This document shows positions 16,764-25,651 of a DNA stretch of 64,000 nucleotides, piece by piece. A model generated the notes under the pieces. The model was not told the origin of the DNA, made no database searches, and saw only the letters and a program-made list of their open reading frames with translations. A program made the translations under genes and the position numbers. Position 1 is the stretch's first letter; each line of letters opens with the position of its first letter. This DNA is from Paenibacillus aceti (GTDB taxonomy: Bacteria > Bacillota > Bacilli > Paenibacillales > Paenibacillaceae): the NCBI RefSeq assembly GCF_003614185.1, contig NZ_KZ987724.1, positions 5,314,668 through 5,378,667 on the forward strand, read 5' to 3'.

Positions 16764-18923
16764 GTGACAAGTCAACGTATTATGAATTTATTGAAGGAAA
16801 TGACGCTGGAAGAGAAGGCAGCCCAACTAATGCAGCTAGTAGCTGCTTTCTACGATGACGGTGATGAAGGTCAGATTACGGGACCGATGGAAGCGATGGG
16901 GATTAGCGAGGCCGAGGTGAATCGAGCAGGCTCTGTGCTGGGTGTCTCTGAAGCGGAGAAGATCATTAAGATCCAGCAGGCTCATCTAGCCAAGGATAGA
17001 TTGGGGATACCGCTCTTGTTCATGGCGGATATTGTCCATGGCTTCAAGACGATCTTCCCTATTCCGCTGGCGATGGGCTGCTCCTGGGATACGGAGCTGG
17101 CGGAGAGCAGCGCCGCGGTAGCTGCCAAGGAGGCGGCGGTATCAGGGCTGCATGTCACCTTTGCCCCGATGGCAGATCTGGTCCGTGACCCAAGATGGGG
17201 CCGGGTGATGGAATCGACCGGCGAAGACCCTTATCTGAACGCTCTCTTCGCAAGAGCGATGGTTAGAGGCTTTCAGGGTAGCGACTTAACCCGTGATACA
17301 AGCCATGTGGCCGCCTGTGTGAAGCATTTCGCTGCTTACGGGCTTGCTGAGGGCGGAAGGGATTATAACACGGTCGATTTGTCAGAACGCAGCTTGCGCG
17401 AGTATTACTTGCCGGCCTATAAGGCGGCGCTAGATGAGGGCTGCGAGATGGTGATGACCTCGTTCAACACGGTCGATAGCATTCCGGCCAGCGGAAATCG
17501 CAAATTGATGCGCGATCTGCTGCGCGGGGAATGGGGCTTTGACGGCGTGCTCATCTCGGATTGGGCGGCGATCCGGGAGATGATCGCTCACGGTGCAGCT
17601 GAGGATGATCGCGAAGCGGCGCTCAAGGCGATTACGGCAGGAGTCGATATTGAAATGATGACGCCGACCTATGTCCATCATTTACCGCAATTAGTCGCTG
17701 AAGGCTTGGTGGATGAGGCGCTGGTCGATGAAGCGGTGATTCGCATCCTGGAGCTGAAGGAGAAGCTCGGCTTGTTCGACAATCCGCTGCGCGGTGCCGA
17801 TCCTGAGGCGGAGCGTGAAGTAATCTACTGCGATGCCCATCGCCAGGTCGCGCAGGAGCTGGCCACGAAGTCCTGTGTTCTGCTCAAGAACGAAGGGGTG
17901 CTTCCGCTGCATCGGGAACAGAAGGTAGCGGTGGTCGGGCCGTTCGCACAGAACGGTGACATCCTCGGCTCCTGGTCCTGGGCAGGGTCGCGGGAGACTG
18001 CGTTACAGCTCGGCGCTTCGATGGTGAAGCTGGCTGGCGACAACGTCGTGCTGGCTGAAGGCAATGGCATCATGTCGATGAGCAAGGAGCAATTGCAGCA
18101 GGCGGATGCCGCGGTGCAAGAAGCCGATGTGATCGTGCTCGCCCTGGGCGAAGCCTCTGAGATGAGCGGTGAAGCGAGCAGCCGCAGCAACATCCAGCTG
18201 CCTGGGGCCCAGCTTCAGTTAATTCAAGCGATGAAGCGACATGGGAAGCCGCTGGCTGTCGTTCTGTTCAACGGGCGCCCGCTCGATTTACATGGAGTGA
18301 TCGATCAAGTCGATGCTGTGCTCGAAGCCTGGTTCCCGGGCAGTGAAGGCGGAGCGGCGATCGCCGATTTATTATACGGAGTCGCTAATCCGTCCGGGAA
18401 GCTGACGATGTCATTCCCTTACGCGGTGGGACAAATTCCGGTCTATTATAATCACTATAATACGGGTCGTCCGAAACCAGCGGAGGATACAGAAGAGAAG
18501 TATGTGTCGCAGTATCTGGATATCCCTAATGCGCCGTTGCTGCCTTTTGGCTATGGATTAAGTTATACGACCTTTGATTATAGTGCGCTTGAATTATCGT
18601 CTGAGGTAATGACACCGGAGCAATCACTTAAAGTGACTGTAGAGGTGCGTAATACAGGTGAGTTAAGGGGTGTAGAGACCGTTCAGCTCTATGTTCGCGA
18701 TATCGCCGGCGAAGTCGTCCGGCCCATGAAGGAGCTCAAGGACTTCCACAAGGTAGACTTGGCCCCGGGAGAGACCGCGAAGGTAGTGTTTGAGCTTGGC
18801 GAAGATAAGCTTCGCTATTATCATAGTGACCTATCATTTGCCAGCGACGCTGGCAGCTTCGAGGTATTCGTCGGACCGAACAGTCGCGATACACTGCAAG
18901 CGAGGTTCCGTCTTATTAAATAA
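16764..18923 (+). CDS. Glycoside hydrolase family 3 beta-glucosidase
   Basis: A 719-residue BglX-like enzyme without a signal peptide, so probably cytoplasmic. The GH3 N-terminal barrel holds KHFAAYG at about 187-193 and the nucleophile Asp266 in LISDW. The C-terminal alpha/beta domain has EASEMSGEASS, a likely acid/base region, and a fibronectin III-like domain closes the protein (about 620-719). It would release glucose, or another sugar, from the non-reducing ends of beta-glucosides or oligosaccharides taken up by the cell. The start is GTG 16764, with GGAGG nine bases upstream. Confidence 0.93.
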   Translation: MTSQRIMNLLKEMTLEEKAAQLMQLVAAFYDDGDEGQITGPMEAMGISEAEVNRAGSVLGVSEAEKIIKIQQAHLAKDRLGIPLLFMADIVHGFKTIFPIPLAMGCSWDTELAESSAAVAAKEAAVSGLHVTFAPMADLVRDPRWGRVMESTGEDPYLNALFARAMVRGFQGSDLTRDTSHVAACVKHFAAYGLAEGGRDYNTVDLSERSLREYYLPAYKAALDEGCEMVMTSFNTVDSIPASGNRKLMRDLLRGEWGFDGVLISDWAAIREMIAHGAAEDDREAALKAITAGVDIEMMTPTYVHHLPQLVAEGLVDEALVDEAVIRILELKEKLGLFDNPLRGADPEAEREVIYCDAHRQVAQELATKSCVLLKNEGVLPLHREQKVAVVGPFAQNGDILGSWSWAGSRETALQLGASMVKLAGDNVVLAEGNGIMSMSKEQLQQADAAVQEADVIVLALGEASEMSGEASSRSNIQLPGAQLQLIQAMKRHGKPLAVVLFNGRPLDLHGVIDQVDAVLEAWFPGSEGGAAIADLLYGVANPSGKLTMSFPYAVGQIPVYYNHYNTGRPKPAEDTEEKYVSQYLDIPNAPLLPFGYGLSYTTFDYSALELSSEVMTPEQSLKVTVEVRNTGELRGVETVQLYVRDIAGEVVRPMKELKDFHKVDLAPGETAKVVFELGEDKLRYYHSDLSFASDAGSFEVFVGPNSRDTLQARFRLIK

Positions 18924-18933
18924 GTATGACCAT

Positions 18934-18972
18934 ACAGCCACTGATGCGCAGTCTCTTGCGCTAGGTGGCTGT
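18934..18972 (+). terminator. Possible terminator hairpin
   Basis: ACAGCCAC and GTGGCTGT can pair around a 23-base loop just after the GH3 stop. No clear T-run follows, so the call is weak. Confidence 0.4.
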
Positions 18973-19055
18973 AATTCATTTCATGGTTCGAAAGCCCTGA
19001 TTTTAATATAATCTATCCATGAGGAAGGAAGTGGCTCGGGAGGGAGAGACGAAAC

Positions 19056-20156
19056 TTGAATGAGCAACAGAAGTACCGGATTATATTGCAGGGAATGACC
19101 AGCAACAATGTCGCGAAGACCTGCCAGGAATTCGGCATTTCCCGTACCCTGTATTATCGCTGGTACAATGCTTATATTCAGCAGGGAATGGCCGGGTTAA
19201 GCGAGAAGGAGCGCAGACCAGTAATGCCGAATCAGGTGGACCGACGCACGGAACGGCTGATTCTACAGTATGTGGCGCGTTTTCCGGAGGATGGGCCGAG
19301 ACGAATTTACTATGAACTGCAGGAGGAGGGAATACGTGCAGGAGAATCCGGGATATACAATGTGCTGCGCAGGCATGGGCTGAACCGCCGGGAGGAACGG
19401 GAGAAGTATGCAGCGGAGATAAGAAGCCGGAAGGGTAGACGAGCAATGAAGACGGAGGCAGGCCGAGCTGTACCGATGAGTGGCAGCGATTATACGGGAG
19501 CTGGAGTCGGGGGTGCCGGGACAAGGGGGAAGGAAAGGAACAAGCCGCCTCAGCTCGACTATCGGATGGAGCATCCAGAACATGCGTATCCCGGCTATAT
19601 ATGTCTGCAGACCATTCAATATTTAGGCAAGTTCCCGGAGGTCGGCAGGGTATATCAATATATCATTCTCGATGCTTACTCCAGACTGGCTCTGGTCAAG
19701 CTGTACAATCAGAAGTCGTCGATTCACCTGATCGATTTCATGCGTTTCAAGATTATGCCTTTGCTCAGAACCTTCCATCTCAAGATCGATCATCTGGTCG
19801 CCAATCGAAGCCAGGAGTTCTCGACCGTCTGGGAGAGGGGAACCCATACATACACAGATTTTTTACATAAAAATAACATCCATTTCATTCCCTTTAGCGC
19901 CGGACATGAAATATTCCAACCCTTGCATGAATTCGCCGCAGTATTGATGAACCGTTTCTATCAGCCACTCTGGCAGGAGGGACAGACCGATTCTTTTGCC
20001 GTACTTGAGCAGCGTCTCGACCAGTTTATGAAGCATTATAATTACATCCGCCCCCTGGAGGAAGGAAGCAGTAAAGGGCAGATTCCTTCGGATATGGTGC
20101 TGAATTACAGAGGAATACAGGAACCATTGCCACTATGGCTGTACACGAGGAGATGA
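19056..20156 (+). CDS. DDE-integrase-fold protein, probably catalytically dead
   Basis: A 366-residue protein built like an IS3/IS481-type transposase. The N-terminal HTH (VAKTCQEFGISRTLYYRW) is followed by a second HTH-like part and an integrase-core-like region from about 180. By hand alignment the three acidic catalytic positions look replaced: Gln185 in CLQT, Ala249 in HLVANRSQEF (normally TDNGSEF), and His291 where Glu is expected, although Glu292 is adjacent. No terminal inverted repeats were found around it. It starts at TTG 19056 behind GGGAGGGAGAG and is followed 6 bases later by an oxidoreductase gene. Confidence 0.7.
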   Translation: MNEQQKYRIILQGMTSNNVAKTCQEFGISRTLYYRWYNAYIQQGMAGLSEKERRPVMPNQVDRRTERLILQYVARFPEDGPRRIYYELQEEGIRAGESGIYNVLRRHGLNRREEREKYAAEIRSRKGRRAMKTEAGRAVPMSGSDYTGAGVGGAGTRGKERNKPPQLDYRMEHPEHAYPGYICLQTIQYLGKFPEVGRVYQYIILDAYSRLALVKLYNQKSSIHLIDFMRFKIMPLLRTFHLKIDHLVANRSQEFSTVWERGTHTYTDFLHKNNIHFIPFSAGHEIFQPLHEFAAVLMNRFYQPLWQEGQTDSFAVLEQRLDQFMKHYNYIRPLEEGSSKGQIPSDMVLNYRGIQEPLPLWLYTRR

Positions 20157-20162
20157 TGGAGC

Positions 20163-21137
20163 ATGGGGATGGCTGGAAAAGAGGAGCATATCGGGATCGT
20201 AGGTGCGGGGATTTCTGGTCTGGCACTAGCCTATGAATTAGAGTCAAGGGGCTATCGCTATGTAACTGTAATGGAGCAGTCCGATCGGGTCGGGGGCAAA
20301 TGCTGCTCGATAGAGTATAAGGGGAGAACCTATGAAATGGGGGCGCTGATCGGCCTTCCCTCCTATCAGATGACGATGGAGTATATGGAGCAATTCGATC
20401 TGCTGGAGAAGGGACCGCTGCTGGACAGGGGCTTCTTCGATCCGGATGGCAGTAAAATATCGCAAATCCCGCTCGAGCAAATGCCTGATTTTGCCGATGA
20501 ATTCAAGCGTCTGCCCTCGCTTATGAGCAAATACGAGGCTATCAGACAGCCGGGGTTCAGACAGGTTCCGCCAGAGCTGTATAAGCCTTTCTCCGCTTGG
20601 TGTGATGAGAATGGATTGACCGTGTTAAGACAGGTGTTTATGCATTATTTTTGCGCGTTCGGGTTCGGCAATATGGATGATGTTCCTGCGGCTTATGTGA
20701 TGAAGCTGCTCAACTACGATAATCTGGTGTCATTCATTGAGATCACACATATGATTTCATGGCCCGGAGGCGTTGTTGAACTATCCAAAAGGATGGCAGA
20801 CTGTGCTTCCGATCTGAGATTGACCTGCGAGGTACAGCGTATTGGGAAGAAGGAGGGGACGGGCCAGCTTAAAGTTGTGACGAATCAGGGGACGCTATAT
20901 TTTGATAGATTGATCTATACAGCGCCGTTGCAGGAATTAGTACATAAGATGGAGCTGGATGCGGAGGAGTGCAGGCTGCTAGAGAACATAGTATATGAGC
21001 GCTTTCGTGTCTATGCTTACCGGGTCGATAACATGCCCAAGCTGTCGGGCTATATTCCTGGCAATATGGGGCAGGGGCATAGAAGGCATATAAGGCCGTT
21101 GCCGAGCAGAACTAGGCTAGGGATTGGAGAACAGTGA
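20163..21137 (+). CDS. FAD-dependent amine oxidase-like oxidoreductase, probably 3'-truncated
   Basis: A 324-residue flavoprotein of the amine oxidase/protoporphyrinogen oxidase superfamily. The FAD-binding motif IGIVGAGISGLALAYE lies at about 10-25, followed by EQSDRVGGKC. Family members usually exceed 400 residues and end with a second FAD-contacting motif. Here the sequence runs normally to YIPGN near residue 302 and then becomes a low-similarity, Arg-rich tail, as if the 3' end were lost or frameshifted. The start ATG follows GAGGAG. It lies six bases after the transposase-like gene. Substrate unknown. Confidence 0.7.
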   Translation: MGMAGKEEHIGIVGAGISGLALAYELESRGYRYVTVMEQSDRVGGKCCSIEYKGRTYEMGALIGLPSYQMTMEYMEQFDLLEKGPLLDRGFFDPDGSKISQIPLEQMPDFADEFKRLPSLMSKYEAIRQPGFRQVPPELYKPFSAWCDENGLTVLRQVFMHYFCAFGFGNMDDVPAAYVMKLLNYDNLVSFIEITHMISWPGGVVELSKRMADCASDLRLTCEVQRIGKKEGTGQLKVVTNQGTLYFDRLIYTAPLQELVHKMELDAEECRLLENIVYERFRVYAYRVDNMPKLSGYIPGNMGQGHRRHIRPLPSRTRLGIGEQ

Positions 21138-21157
21138 TATAGGCTGTAAAAATGTAA

Positions 21158-21175
21158 GGGGCTGTCTCAAAAGTC
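21158..21175. mobile_element. Possible IS end remnant
   Basis: GGGGCTGTCTCAAAAGTC resembles the terminal inverted repeats of several IS families. It lies 20 bases after the truncated oxidoreductase gene, with no transposase or matching partner end visible nearby. Confidence 0.3.
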
Positions 21176-21223
21176 GAGCTTCCGACTTGCAAGACGCCCC
21201 TTTTGCGCGCCCTAAAACGTGAA

Positions 21224-21264
21224 CATCCCCTTGTAACGGACAATGATGTCCATTACAAGGGGAT
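21224..21264 (-). terminator. Hairpin terminator after the chitinase gene
   Basis: ATCCCCTTGTAACGGACA pairs with TGTCCATTACAAGGGGAT around ATGA with a single mismatch. It lies 15 bases after the chitinase stop, read on the minus strand. A modest T-rich stretch follows. Confidence 0.62.
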
Positions 21265-21279
21265 TTGTCGCGAGTGGCT

Positions 21280-22542
21280 TCATCCCCCAAAAGGCTTCAT
21301 ATCCAGCGTATCGACTTTCTCGTTCTTGATGTCCACGCCCATCTGCTTCATAATATCGCGGTAGTGGCCGGCGCGGCGCTGTACTGGGCTGCCCTCGGTT
21401 TCCCCGAGATTAGCTTCCAAGCCGTTGAGCACCATGATCGTGATGCCGAAGCCCGGGCTATCCAGACCTAATTTCTTGTCCTCTGGACTAGGCTTCCATC
21501 TGCCGACCATGACGTCATGGGCGGAAGGCTTCGGCGCTTGAGGTGTCATCCAGAACAGGATGGCGGTCATGTAGCCAACTTTGCCGTCCTGCGCCACGAT
21601 CTCGGGATGGTCGAGCAGGACGCTCTTGTCTCCGTAGATAATGGAGCTGAACAGGCCATAGTTGAAGTTCCAGCTCAGCATAATTGGCCCACGGCCGTAA
21701 TAACGCTTGCCCTCTGTTCCCGGGAACAACTTGGCGCTGGCCGGATCGACGAAGGCGTCCATATTGGCGCCGGTCCTGCCAGCGATATTCTCATTCCAGA
21801 ACAGCCCCCATTTGAGAGGTCCGCCGGGAGCGGTCGCCCATCCGCCGCCAGTCTCATGTGACAGGTTGGCGAGGAATGCAGCCAGCTCACGCTTGCGGTC
21901 TTTCTTGAAGCCTTCCTTCAGGAAGGTTCCGCAATCCACAATCACTGTGTCTATAGGCTTAAGCTTATTCGCGGCCGAATTGAAGTCATCCGAGCGAAGC
22001 ACCAATGTCTCGACCTTGGCCTCTTTATCCAGTCGATGAATCTCTTGCGCAGATGTGCCTGCGCGGGTACTTATTTTGATCTTAACATTGGAGACTTCTG
22101 CCACAGCATTTAGAAGATTGTCATAGGAGAAATAATCGGTTTGATCCGCTTTATAGTATTCTTTGCCTTCCGCGACCTTGAACCATTCCTTGGAGCCCAG
22201 TCGGTAGGGAAATAATTGTTCAAAATCTTCTTTGGAGAGAAGTGCCTTGACCGCTACAATCGCTTGATCCGGTAAGTAGTCGGGATCGATGTCATCCCAT
22301 TCCCGGGCCATATCGATCCGGCTTAGCAGCCGGTTCTCGCCGACCGCCAGGGAGCTGCCTGAATATTGAACCGGCGTGACAATCGGTGAGTTCGCAGAGG
22401 CACTGGCCGCTGCTCCGGAGGTATGTAGAGCTGAATTCGAGCCGTATGCCGCAAGAGGGGCGATCAGGAGCGAAGTACCTAGAGCGAGGGTCAGGACGGG
22501 ACGTAACACCTTCTTCATCAGAGGATACTTACGATTGGACAT
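21280..22542 (-). CDS. Secreted glycoside hydrolase family 19 chitinase
   Basis: About 420 residues. A signal peptide (basic MSNRKYPLMKKVLRPV, hydrophobic LTLALGTSLLIAPLAA) is followed by a non-catalytic region of about 140 residues, then a GH19 domain. The catalytic Glu lies in LSHETGGG, and YYGRGPIMLSWNFNYG and FWMTPQAPKPS are GH19 signatures. It would hydrolyse beta-1,4-linked N-acetylglucosamine chains outside the cell. ATG 22542 is preferred because AAAGGAG lies 7 bases upstream; ATG 22548 is too close to it. A cre-like site overlaps its promoter region. Confidence 0.9.
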   Translation of the reverse strand: MSNRKYPLMKKVLRPVLTLALGTSLLIAPLAAYGSNSALHTSGAAASASANSPIVTPVQYSGSSLAVGENRLLSRIDMAREWDDIDPDYLPDQAIVAVKALLSKEDFEQLFPYRLGSKEWFKVAEGKEYYKADQTDYFSYDNLLNAVAEVSNVKIKISTRAGTSAQEIHRLDKEAKVETLVLRSDDFNSAANKLKPIDTVIVDCGTFLKEGFKKDRKRELAAFLANLSHETGGGWATAPGGPLKWGLFWNENIAGRTGANMDAFVDPASAKLFPGTEGKRYYGRGPIMLSWNFNYGLFSSIIYGDKSVLLDHPEIVAQDGKVGYMTAILFWMTPQAPKPSAHDVMVGRWKPSPEDKKLGLDSPGFGITIMVLNGLEANLGETEGSPVQRRAGHYRDIMKQMGVDIKNEKVDTLDMKPFGG

Positions 22543-22569
22543 GCACATTCTCCTTTATGGATTATTTTT

Positions 22570-22583
22570 GGATAACGCTTACA
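22570..22583 (-). promoter_or_regulatory. cre-like CcpA site upstream of the chitinase
   Basis: Read on the minus strand, TGTAAGCGTTATCC matches the cre consensus TGNAANCGNTNNCA except at the last base. It ends 27 bases before the chitinase start, where CcpA would block transcription when preferred sugars are present. Confidence 0.55.
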
Positions 22584-22953
22584 TGGTAGCAACGAGGGAG
22601 GTTGTTTGTATATAGGCGCTCTTGCCCACGAAGGTATACGGATACGGCATTCGGTATATATCAGACAGATGTACGGATAATCATGGAGATGACTATCAGC
22701 AGGGAGGCTGTTGTAGAAAGGGAGCGGTCCTCTTGTCGAAAAGCTGCTGTTTCGTTCCCTAGACTTATGTCTGTAAGATTAGCTGGACTCGGGCGTGATA
22801 GGAAATTAGAATCCGGGATAAAATCTTACAAAGAGGGGGTAATATCTTCTAATCGTAGGGCTGCTGGACGAGCGATATTGGCAGATATCCTATTTCACGA
22901 ATAATTGTTAGAATATATAGAGAGAAATTATCTAATAAAAGTAGGTTGTTCAA
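22584..22953. other. Intergenic region without a recognisable gene
   Basis: A divergent region between the chitinase and deoR genes. A 100-codon frame at 22602-22904 is open, but it is rich in Arg/Ser with no ribosome binding site or family resemblance, and I take it as chance. It presumably carries the deoR promoter in the AT-rich stretch after 22900. Confidence 0.5.
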
Positions 22954-23886
22954 ATGGATCAGGATAAGCAAAGATTAAGTATTGAAGCCGCCAGATTATA
23001 CTATCTTTCGGATTACAGCCAAATGGATATTGCCTCCAAGCTGGGCGTGTCCCGCCCGACCGTCTCCCGCTTGCTGCAATATGCGAAGGAACAGGGCTAT
23101 GTGCGTATCGATATCTCTGATCCTCTGGAGGATCTGAATGAGCTCGTCTCCCGGCTCAAGCGTAAATATGAGCTGGAGACGGCGCTGGTGTGCTATTCCC
23201 CAGTTAACGAATATAAGGAAATCCAGAAGAACATCAGCAAGGCGGCGGCGGATTATCTGCATGAGATTGTCCAGGATGCGGATATTATCGGGGTGACCTG
23301 GGGCAGGACGATGCATGCCGTTGCGCTTTCGCTCCAGCAGAAGCAGGTCCGGGGCGTCGAGGTGGTGCAGCTCAAGGGAGGCTTAAGCCACTCGCATGTG
23401 AATACTTATGCCGCCGAAACAGTGAACCTGTTCGCATCGGCTTACCATACGATTGCCCGCTATTTGCCGCTGCCCGTCATCTTCGATAGTGTCGCCTTGA
23501 AAGAGATGGTGGAGAAGGATCGGCATATTCACCGCATTATCGAGCTTGGCCGCCAGGCGAACATCGCGATATTCACGGTGGGTACGGTCAATGATGATGC
23601 GCTCTTATTCCAGCTGGGTTATTTCAATGATGCAGAGAAGCAGCTCTTGCAGGATAAGGGCATCGGCGATATATGCTCCCGCTTCTTCGATGCGGAGGGC
23701 AAGCTATGCAGTGAAGAGATTAATAATCGCACGGTAGGGATCGATCTGCCGGATTTGCGCCATAAAGAGAAGTCGATTCTCGTCGCGGGCGGGCAGCGTA
23801 AGATCGAAGCGATCCGCGGGGCACTCGTGGGCAAATACGCCAATATTCTTGTGACAGATCAATTTACCGCGCAGGCTCTATTGTAG
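22954..23886 (+). CDS. deoR: SorC/DeoR-type deoxyribonucleoside regulator
   Basis: A 310-residue protein of the SorC family, like B. subtilis DeoR rather than the E. coli DeoR family. The HTH is at about 20-45 (MDIASKLGVSRPTVSRLLQYA), followed by a sugar-phosphate-sensing domain with GVTWGRTM and VQLKGGL. In B. subtilis this protein represses the deo genes until deoxyribose-5-phosphate or deoxyribose-1-phosphate binds. It lies 110 bases upstream of deoC in the same direction, with cdd, deoB, deoD and pdp following. Confidence 0.92.
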   Translation: MDQDKQRLSIEAARLYYLSDYSQMDIASKLGVSRPTVSRLLQYAKEQGYVRIDISDPLEDLNELVSRLKRKYELETALVCYSPVNEYKEIQKNISKAAADYLHEIVQDADIIGVTWGRTMHAVALSLQQKQVRGVEVVQLKGGLSHSHVNTYAAETVNLFASAYHTIARYLPLPVIFDSVALKEMVEKDRHIHRIIELGRQANIAIFTVGTVNDDALLFQLGYFNDAEKQLLQDKGIGDICSRFFDAEGKLCSEEINNRTVGIDLPDLRHKEKSILVAGGQRKIEAIRGALVGKYANILVTDQFTAQALL

Positions 23887-23911
23887 GCTGAACATAATTT
23901 CATGACGTCAC

Positions 23912-23940
23912 TTACATTTGTTCAGATCGCATGTTATGAT
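23912..23940 (+). promoter_or_regulatory. Sigma-A promoter of deoC
   Basis: TTACAT at 23912-23917 and TATGAT at 23935-23940 are separated by exactly 17 bases. The promoter lies between deoR and deoC, about 55 bases before the deoC start. Confidence 0.6.
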
Positions 23941-23995
23941 ACTCTTGAAATCAATAAATGGAATCAAATTAATTAATTTGAAGGGGTGTACCAGC

Positions 23996-24661
23996 ATGAA
24001 CATAGCTCGTATGATCGACCATACCTTGTTGCGTGCAGATGCGACGCAAGCGGAAATTTCCAAGTTGATTGATGAAGCGAAGCAGTATCAATTTGCCTCA
24101 GTCTGTGTCAATCCGACATGGGTCGCTTATTCTGCCGAACAGCTCGCTGGCACGGAGGTTAAAGTGTGCACAGTCATCGGTTTCCCGCTTGGCGCCACTA
24201 TTTCCGAGGTCAAAGCGTTTGAAGCGAAGAAGGCGATCGAGCAGGGAGCACAGGAAGTAGATATGGTCATCAATATCGGCCAATTGAAAGCTGGCAACGA
24301 TTCATTCGTTCAACAAGATATTGAAGCGGTAGTGAAGGCGGCTGCAGGTCAGGCGCTGGTGAAGGTGATCATCGAGACTTGTCTGCTTACAGATGATGAG
24401 AAGGTTCGTGCCTGCGAATTGGCCGTCAAGGCAGGAGCAGATTTCGTGAAAACCTCGACTGGCTTCTCCACAGGCGGCGCGACGGCGGAAGATGTTGCGT
24501 TGATGCGTAGAACAGTTGGGCAGCAGGTCGGTGTGAAGGCCTCCGGCGGTGTTCGTAGTCTGGAAGACGTGAACCGAATGATCGAAGCGGGAGCGAGCAG
24601 AATCGGCGCCAGCTCTGGCGTAAGCATCATGAAGGGCCTTACGTCATCATCTTCTTATTAA
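23996..24661 (+). CDS. deoC: Deoxyribose-phosphate aldolase
   Basis: A 221-residue class I aldolase that splits 2-deoxyribose-5-phosphate into acetaldehyde and glyceraldehyde-3-phosphate. The Schiff-base Lys152 lies in [21 protein letters not shown] (about 89-95) and the phosphate-binding KASGGVR are conserved. The start at 23996 ([10 protein letters not shown]) is chosen because GAAGGGGTG lies just upstream. An upstream in-frame ATG at 23918 would place the promoter inside the gene. Confidence 0.95.
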   Translation: MNIARMIDHTLLRADATQAEISKLIDEAKQYQFASVCVNPTWVAYSAEQLAGTEVKVCTVIGFPLGATISEVKAFEAKKAIEQGAQEVDMVINIGQLKAGNDSFVQQDIEAVVKAAAGQALVKVIIETCLLTDDEKVRACELAVKAGADFVKTSTGFSTGGATAEDVALMRRTVGQQVGVKASGGVRSLEDVNRMIEAGASRIGASSGVSIMKGLTSSSSY

Positions 24662-24710
24662 ATCGCATATATGCAGGCTGTTGAAGAAGACGGTTCAGTC
24701 TGCTGTAGCT

Positions 24711-24896
24711 CTAACGAAACTCCATATCGTTATTTTCGCAAAATCAGCACTCCCTCAAATCTAACGAAACACCCTATCGTTATTCGGGCAGAAACACGTC
24801 ATTTAGCCCCTGATTTACTCTAATAGCGATACTACGTTTCGTTAGATTTTGAAATCGCTGCTTTTGGTGCAAATAGCGATGCCTTGTTTCGTTATA
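24711..24896. repeat. TAACGAAAC inverted-repeat element
   Basis: Two forward motifs (CTAACGAAAC with ATCGTTATT after about 10 bases) are followed by two inverted ones (AATAGCGATACTACGTTTCGTTAG-like; the last ends GTTTCGTTAT). It fills most of the deoC-cdd gap. Same architecture as at 29113 and 57306. Confidence 0.75.
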
Positions 24897-24949
24897 ATTT
24901 AGTCTGGGCAGTGTACATTGTACAATTGCTCGAAAGGAAGGATCGGCCT

Positions 24950-25351
24950 ATGAAGGATAAATTGATTCAAGAGGCCCTGGAAGCGCGGAAGCAGGCCTAT
25001 ACGCCATACTCTCATTTTAAAGTGGGAGCTGCGGTGTTGGCGGACGGGGTTATTTTCCGGGGATGTAATGTGGAGAATGCATCTTATGGCTTGACGAATT
25101 GTGCTGAACGAACGGCGGTGTTCAAGGCTGTTTCCGAGGGAAAAAGAAAGATTGAAGCGATCGCGGTCGTCGGGGATACAGAAGGGCCCATCACCCCATG
25201 CGGTGCCTGTCGCCAAGTGCTCGCTGAATTCTGCGATAGTGATACCAAGGTCTATTTGACGAATCTAAGCGGGCAGACAGAGGAATGGACGATGTCCCGT
25301 CTGCTGCCTGGGGCGTTCTCTGCTGCGGATATGGATAAGGAGAAGGGGTAA
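24950..25351 (+). CDS. cdd: Cytidine deaminase
   Basis: A 133-residue tetramer-type cytidine deaminase that converts (deoxy)cytidine to (deoxy)uridine and ammonia. The zinc site is complete: Cys51 in NCAERTA with proton-shuttling Glu53, and Cys84/Cys87 in PCGACRQ. The start at 24950 follows AAAGGAAGGA. The longer upstream frame has no ribosome binding site and overlaps the repeat element. The product feeds the pyrimidine phosphorylase gene downstream. Confidence 0.95.
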   Translation: MKDKLIQEALEARKQAYTPYSHFKVGAAVLADGVIFRGCNVENASYGLTNCAERTAVFKAVSEGKRKIEAIAVVGDTEGPITPCGACRQVLAEFCDSDTKVYLTNLSGQTEEWTMSRLLPGAFSAADMDKEKG

Positions 25352-25651
25352 GCAGCTTCTCTGTTTGATTTGTAAGCGGTAACAAGAATTCGCGGCTTTC
25401 TCTTCCATCGGCCTCAATATGGCCGGAGCCGTGAGAGGCTAAATGAGCAACAAAGTGATGTCGTGGCACGCTTTGGCTTACGTTTGCTGTATGACACTAC
25501 TAGGGTAAGTGTTTTTTCTACAGATAGGATTTGTCTATTTGCAGAAATTGGTTTACCTTAATTTTATGAGGATGCTCCAGCGACTGCATAGAGTGTGTAG
25601 CGTTGTGGATTCCTATAGGTATGAATTAATCCAGGGAAGGGGAGCACAACA
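25352..25651. other. Intergenic region before deoB
   Basis: No gene is apparent. A weak sigma-A-like pair, TTGCAG (25539-25544) and TTTTAT (25562-25567) with a 17-base spacer, could drive deoB separately from cdd. A small hairpin (CGGCC/GGCCG) lies near 25410-25426. Confidence 0.35.

Noticed and set aside
18790-19011. 73-codon frame overlapping the end of the GH3 gene
   Set aside because: It is a shadow frame of the beta-glucosidase that runs into the intergenic hairpin.
22602-22904. 100-codon frame upstream of deoR
   Set aside because: Rich in Arg and Ser, no ribosome binding site, no recognisable family; most likely chance.
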